Shown: positions 6,375 to 9,189 of the stretch, piece by piece
How positions within the stretch are numbered: position 1 is the first letter of the stretch
Layout of the letters: each line of letters opens with the position of its first letter
Assembly: GCA_937983085.1 (NCBI GenBank)
Contig: CALJKZ010000678.1
Span: 1 to 9,189, forward strand
Reading direction: 5' to 3'
DNA from: an uncultured Gemmatimonadales bacterium
Lineage (GTDB): Bacteria > Gemmatimonadota > Gemmatimonadetes > Longimicrobiales > Gaopeijiaceae
DNA length: 9,189 bases
The notes under the pieces: generated by a model
What the model saw: only the letters and a program-made list of their open reading frames with translations
What the model was told of the DNA's origin: nothing
Database searches by the model: none
Position numbers and translations under genes: made by a program

Positions 6375-7208
6375 GTGTTTCGCTGGAAGCGGAGCCCCGA
6401 CCCGAAGGCCGAGCTCAGGGAACTCATCGGGGAGTATCAGCTTCCCACCTTCTCCACCGGGGCGGTGGAAACGCTGAGGCTCCTTCGCGAAGACGCCGAC
6501 ATGAACCATGTCGCCGAGCGTCTCCTCGCCGATCCGGGTCTCAGCGTCCGGATCCTCAAGACCGTGAACTCCGCCGCGTTCGGATTGCGCCAGGAGGTGT
6601 CCAACCTGGGCCACGCCGTTTCCCTGCTGGGCCGGTCGCGCGTCGAGGCCCTGGTGCTCACCGCGGCGGTGGGCGACACCCTGCCGGCGCCGGCCGGCAT
6701 CGACCTGGACGACTTCTGGGACACGTCGGCGCGCCGTGCGTGCCTGGCCAGGCTCATCGCCAAGAACCGGGATCCATCGGTGGAGATGCAGGCATTCACC
6801 GCCGGGCTCCTCCAGGACATGGCCGTGCCGGTGTTGGCCCTGTCCAAGCCCGACGTCTATCCCGAGCTGTACAGGAGCGCCGCGACGGAGGAGGGTCCGC
6901 CGCTCCACGAGGTCGAGCGGGACAGCCTGGGGTACGACCATGCGCAGGTCGGGGCGATGATGGCCGAGAGCTGGGACCTCCCCGAGGGGCTCATCACCGC
7001 CATCTCGGATCATCACCTGTCTGGAGAGCGCGCACCCGAGCCCATCGAGGCGGTGGCGCGGCTTCGCCACGGCGAGTCCGAGGATCCGCTGGCGGCGCTT
7101 CGCGTCCACTGTGTGCAGAGCCTCGGGATGGAAGAGCAGGCCCTCGAAGTCATCATCGAGACGGCTGCCGCGGAGTCGACGTCCCTGGCCCAGAGCATGC
7201 GCCAGTAG
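6375..7208 (+). CDS. HDOD-domain signalling protein
   Basis: 277 residues from GTG 6375, one base after the TAG of the channel gene, with GGGGCGAG just upstream inside the channel coding sequence. ATG 6324 is in frame but would overlap the channel by 50 bases and adds only 17 non-conserved residues. The HDOD domain covers about 20-215: LPTFSTGAVETLRLL (23-37), LADPGLSVRILKTVNSAAFG (51-70), AVSLLGRSRVEALVL (81-95) and FTAGLLQDMAVPVL (141-154), with HH at 213-214. In catalytic HD proteins the fourth segment reads LLHDIG; here it is LLQDMA, so metal-dependent hydrolysis is unlikely and a binding or scaffold role, as proposed for other HDOD proteins, is expected. No EAL, GGDEF or receiver domain is attached. 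It is cytoplasmic. Co-translation with the channel suggests a shared pathway, which is inference only. Confidence 0.88.
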   Translation: MFRWKRSPDPKAELRELIGEYQLPTFSTGAVETLRLLREDADMNHVAERLLADPGLSVRILKTVNSAAFGLRQEVSNLGHAVSLLGRSRVEALVLTAAVGDTLPAPAGIDLDDFWDTSARRACLARLIAKNRDPSVEMQAFTAGLLQDMAVPVLALSKPDVYPELYRSAATEEGPPLHEVERDSLGYDHAQVGAMMAESWDLPEGLITAISDHHLSGERAPEPIEAVARLRHGESEDPLAALRVHCVQSLGMEEQALEVIIETAAAESTSLAQSMRQ

Positions 7209-7239
7209 CGGTCCACGGACGGCCACCTGGCGGGGAATG

Positions 7240-7275
7240 TGTCAATCTGATACAATCGATAGTGTCGGATTGACA
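7240..7275. promoter_or_regulatory. 36-bp palindromic operator, probable PadR site
   Basis: Outer arms TGTCAATC (7240-7247) and GATTGACA (7268-7275) are perfect reverse complements. Inner arms GATAC and GTGTC lie around an 8-base core (7254-7261) containing ATCGAT. Overall 15 of 18 symmetric positions pair, centred between 7257 and 7258. The site begins 31 bases after the HDOD stop and ends 17 bases before the padR start. An inner pair separated by eight bases resembles the ATGT-N8-ACAT layout known for PadR operators. Position and symmetry point to autoregulation by the adjacent PadR protein. Confidence 0.75.
7248..7256 (+). promoter_or_regulatory. Extended -10 promoter inside the palindrome
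   Basis: TGATACAAT (7248-7256) fits the extended -10 pattern TGnTATAAT with one mismatch. The -35 region is poor (CTGGCG at 7227-7232 with 18 bases spacing). Transcription would start near 7263 and give a leader of about 30 bases to the ATG at 7293. Because the box lies in the left half of the palindrome, a protein bound there would block polymerase directly. Confidence 0.55.
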
Positions 7276-7292
7276 TATTCCTGGATCGGACC

Positions 7293-7634
7293 ATGACGGA
7301 ACGCGCCGAGGAGCATCGGCCCCTCCACCCCCTCGAGTCCAGGATCCTGCTGGCCGTGCTGGACGGGCCGAGTTACGGACTCCGCATCGTGGAGGAGATC
7401 GAAGCACGGGAGCGGAATGCCGGAACGCTGTACCCGGCGAACCTCTACCGACGCATCCGGTCGCTGATGGCCGATGGACTGCTGGCCGAGACCCCGCCTC
7501 CGGAGGGAGCCGACCCGCGCCGGACCTATGTGGCCGTCACGCGGCTGGGGCGGGAGGTTGCCACCGCAGAGGCGGCACGGCTCCGAGACCTCGTGGCCGA
7601 GGCCGAGCGTCACGAGATCCTGCACGGGTCGTGA
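7293..7634 (+). CDS. PadR-family transcriptional regulator
   Basis: 113 residues, the short PadR type made of a winged helix-turn-helix plus one C-terminal dimerisation helix. Family landmarks are ESRILLAVLDGPSYGLRIVEEIE (15-37; compare the family pattern LLxLLxGPxHGYxIxxxI), NAGTLYPANLYRRIRSLMADGLL (42-64; recognition helix with the TLYP signature), the wing RTYVAVTRLGREV (77-89), and a C-terminal helix at about 90-110. It probably represses its own operon through the palindrome 17 bases upstream; the inducing ligand cannot be told. The ATG has only a weak GGA ahead of it. The ADOP permease gene begins one base after the TGA, so the two are translationally linked, the usual arrangement for ADOP permeases. 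Confidence 0.92.
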   Translation: MTERAEEHRPLHPLESRILLAVLDGPSYGLRIVEEIEARERNAGTLYPANLYRRIRSLMADGLLAETPPPEGADPRRTYVAVTRLGREVATAEAARLRDLVAEAERHEILHGS

Positions 7635-7635
7635 C

Positions 7636-9189
7636 ATGAGGCTCGGGCCCACCGAAGGCAAGCTGTATCGGGCCATCCTCCGGCTGCTGCCCGGGGACAT
7701 GCGCCATCGATTCGGTCATGACATGACCGAGCTGTTCGCCGCGCGACTCCAGCGGGCCCGGGGCTCGTGGATTCGCGTGGCCGGGGTGTGGCTCAGGGCC
7801 TTGATCGACACCGCGGAGCATGCCCTCGCGACACGCACACTGGAACGGGAACGGGAGGGATGGACCATGGGACAGCTCGTGCAGGATCTACGCACATCGG
7901 TTCGTTCGCTGGCGCGATCGCCCGCCTTCGCGCTGGCATCGGTGCTGACGCTGGCACTGGGCATCGGCGCCTCCACGGCCACCTTTTCGGTGATCGAGTC
8001 GGTCCTCCGCGACGAACTTACATGCCAGGAGCCGGAACGCCTCGTCTTCGTCTGGCCCGAGGTGAACGCCAACAAGACCATGGCGCTCATGGCGGAGGAT
8101 CGGATGCCCGCGCTGGAAGGCGTATCCGGCATGAGCCACTGGATTCTCACCCTCACGGGCGTCGGCGAGCCGACGGAGGTGGACGCCCTTCTCGTGGCCC
8201 CGGCCTACTTCGGCATTCTGGGCGTATCCCCGGTACTGGGTCGCACCTTCGCTTCCGAGGCGGACCTGCCCGGTCAGGGAGACGTGGTGATCCTGAGTCA
8301 TGATCTATGGGTCGGCGTCTTCGGGGCCGACCCTGACGTCATCGGGCGCGTGGTCGACATGGGTGGCGCGGGACACGAGCGCCGGGAGGTCATCGGCGTC
8401 ATGCCCCCGGGAGTCGACGAGCTGTGGGCCGACGTCGACGTCTGGGTACCCCTGGAGGGAGAGCGGACCCTAGGCCTCGCCGACGACAACACCTGGTACG
8501 TGAACGAGCGCATCGCGCGCCTGGCACCGGAAGCCACCATCGAGCAGGCCAACGAGCAGGTCGGTGCCTATGCCCGGGCCGTCGACGAGGAGCTCCCCGG
8601 CCACTTCGAGCCCGAGGACGTCGCGTCGGCATCGGTCCAACCCCTGCGCGCGTATCTGACCCGGGACGTGGCCGGGTCGGTCTGGATCGCACTGGGAGCC
8701 GTGAGCCTGGTGCTGCTCATCGGCTGCTTCAACGTCGCCAACCTTCTCCTGGCACGGGGCGAGACACGAGCCCGGGACTTCGCGGTCCGCACCGCCCTGG
8801 GCGCCCAGCGACGTCGCATTGTCTTCCTGCTCCTCTCCGACGCCGTGGTCATCGGTCTGACGGGAGGGCTGATGGGCGTCCTCCTGGCCTCCCGCCTGGT
8901 GGACTGGGTGGCCCGCTTCGGGCCGCCGGACCTGCCCGGCATCGGTGGAGCCACCCTCGACACGCCGGTCATCGCCTACGCCCTCGGGGTCACCGCGGTC
9001 GCCATTCTCGTGGCGGGCGTCGCCCCCGCCCTCCGAGTAGCCCGGACCGACGCGACGGCGGGGCTGAGCGGGTCGACCCGGGGTGGGAGTGGCCGCGCCC
9101 TGGGTCGGGTCACGCCCCTCCTGGTAGGGACCCAGGTGGCGCTGGCCGTGATGGTCGCCGTGGGCTCGGGGCTCATGCTGCGGTCCTTC
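7636..9189 (+). CDS. ADOP-family ABC transporter permease (3' end outside window)
   Basis: 518 residues are visible and the frame is still open at the window end; full ADOP proteins are about 800-900 residues. Residues 1-75 form the soluble prefix typical of the family (YRAILRLLPGDMRHRFGHDM at 11-30, WLRALIDTAEHAL at 52-64). TM1 follows at about 97-120 (LALGIGASTATFSVI at 106-120). A large extracytoplasmic MacB-type core domain covers about 121-342. The first FtsX-like set of three helices is at about 347-373, 398-420 and 445-466; NVANLLLARGETRARDFAVR (366-385) is a family hallmark. The visible end (LMLRSF, 513-518) is where the second duplicated half normally begins. No ATPase gene is in the window, in keeping with the 'orphan' name. 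Substrate is unknown; MacB-like export or mechanotransmission is the family expectation. ATG 7636 is chosen over ATG 7867 because the prefix domain is conserved and coupled to padR. Confidence 0.92.
   Translation, partial: MRLGPTEGKLYRAILRLLPGDMRHRFGHDMTELFAARLQRARGSWIRVAGVWLRALIDTAEHALATRTLEREREGWTMGQLVQDLRTSVRSLARSPAFALASVLTLALGIGASTATFSVIESVLRDELTCQEPERLVFVWPEVNANKTMALMAEDRMPALEGVSGMSHWILTLTGVGEPTEVDALLVAPAYFGILGVSPVLGRTFASEADLPGQGDVVILSHDLWVGVFGADPDVIGRVVDMGGAGHERREVIGVMPPGVDELWADVDVWVPLEGERTLGLADDNTWYVNERIARLAPEATIEQANEQVGAYARAVDEELPGHFEPEDVASASVQPLRAYLTRDVAGSVWIALGAVSLVLLIGCFNVANLLLARGETRARDFAVRTALGAQRRRIVFLLLSDAVVIGLTGGLMGVLLASRLVDWVARFGPPDLPGIGGATLDTPVIAYALGVTAVAILVAGVAPALRVARTDATAGLSGSTRGGSGRALGRVTPLLVGTQVALAVMVAVGSGLMLRSF

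Noticed and set aside
6330..7226. Minus-strand open frame of 298 codons
   Set aside because: It is antisense to the HDOD gene and crosses the channel stop codon; composition is that of a shadow frame.
7240..7275. The palindrome as a transcription terminator for the HDOD gene
   Set aside because: No T tract follows on either strand, the centre is AT-rich with a mismatch, and it contains a promoter-like box directly before padR; an operator explains it better.

Overview
The window is GC-rich, densely coded bacterial chromosome. Three things point to the FCB group, most likely Gemmatimonadota: a short Bacteroidetes-type primary sigma factor without region 1.1; a PadR regulator coupled to an ADOP-type (acidobacterial duplicated orphan) ABC permease, a pairing abundant in Gemmatimonadota and Acidobacteriota; and the high GC with GTG/TTG starts. 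The phylum is an inference from protein families; no rRNA or other taxonomic marker is present.

Layout. (1) Minus strand, 1-1579: the 5' two-thirds of rsgA (ribosome-assembly GTPase, cut by the window edge) lies downstream of a sigma-70 gene. A perfect 13-bp hairpin between them probably terminates the sigma transcript and also contains the best candidate ribosome binding site of rsgA. The sigma gene has a good promoter (TTGACA, 17 bp, AATCAT). (2) 1598-1924: an AT-richer intergenic stretch. (3) Plus strand, 1925-2701: a complete soluble PP2C-type protein phosphatase with a TTG start and no visible ribosome binding site. (4) Minus strand, 2746-4053: a SAMHD1/YwfO-like HD phosphohydrolase, convergent with the phosphatase. 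(5) Plus strand, 4199-5275: a short UvrC-like GIY-YIG nuclease with an intact UvrC-type Fe-S cysteine set but no RNase H half, divergent from the HD gene. (6) Plus strand, 5360-7208: a pentapeptide-repeat protein fused to a two-helix potassium-channel pore, followed one base later by an HDOD-domain signalling protein. (7) Plus strand, 7240-9189: a 36-bp palindromic operator overlapping an extended -10 promoter, then a PadR repressor gene and, one base later, an ADOP permease gene that runs off the window.

Functionally this is mostly core housekeeping (transcription initiation, ribosome maturation, nucleotide metabolism, DNA repair), with two accessory signalling or transport units: the channel/HDOD pair and the PadR/ADOP pair. 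I see no defence island, prophage, insertion sequence, CRISPR array or RNA gene. The least familiar item is the tightly linked pentapeptide-channel/HDOD pair; the clearest regulatory signal is the palindrome in front of padR.
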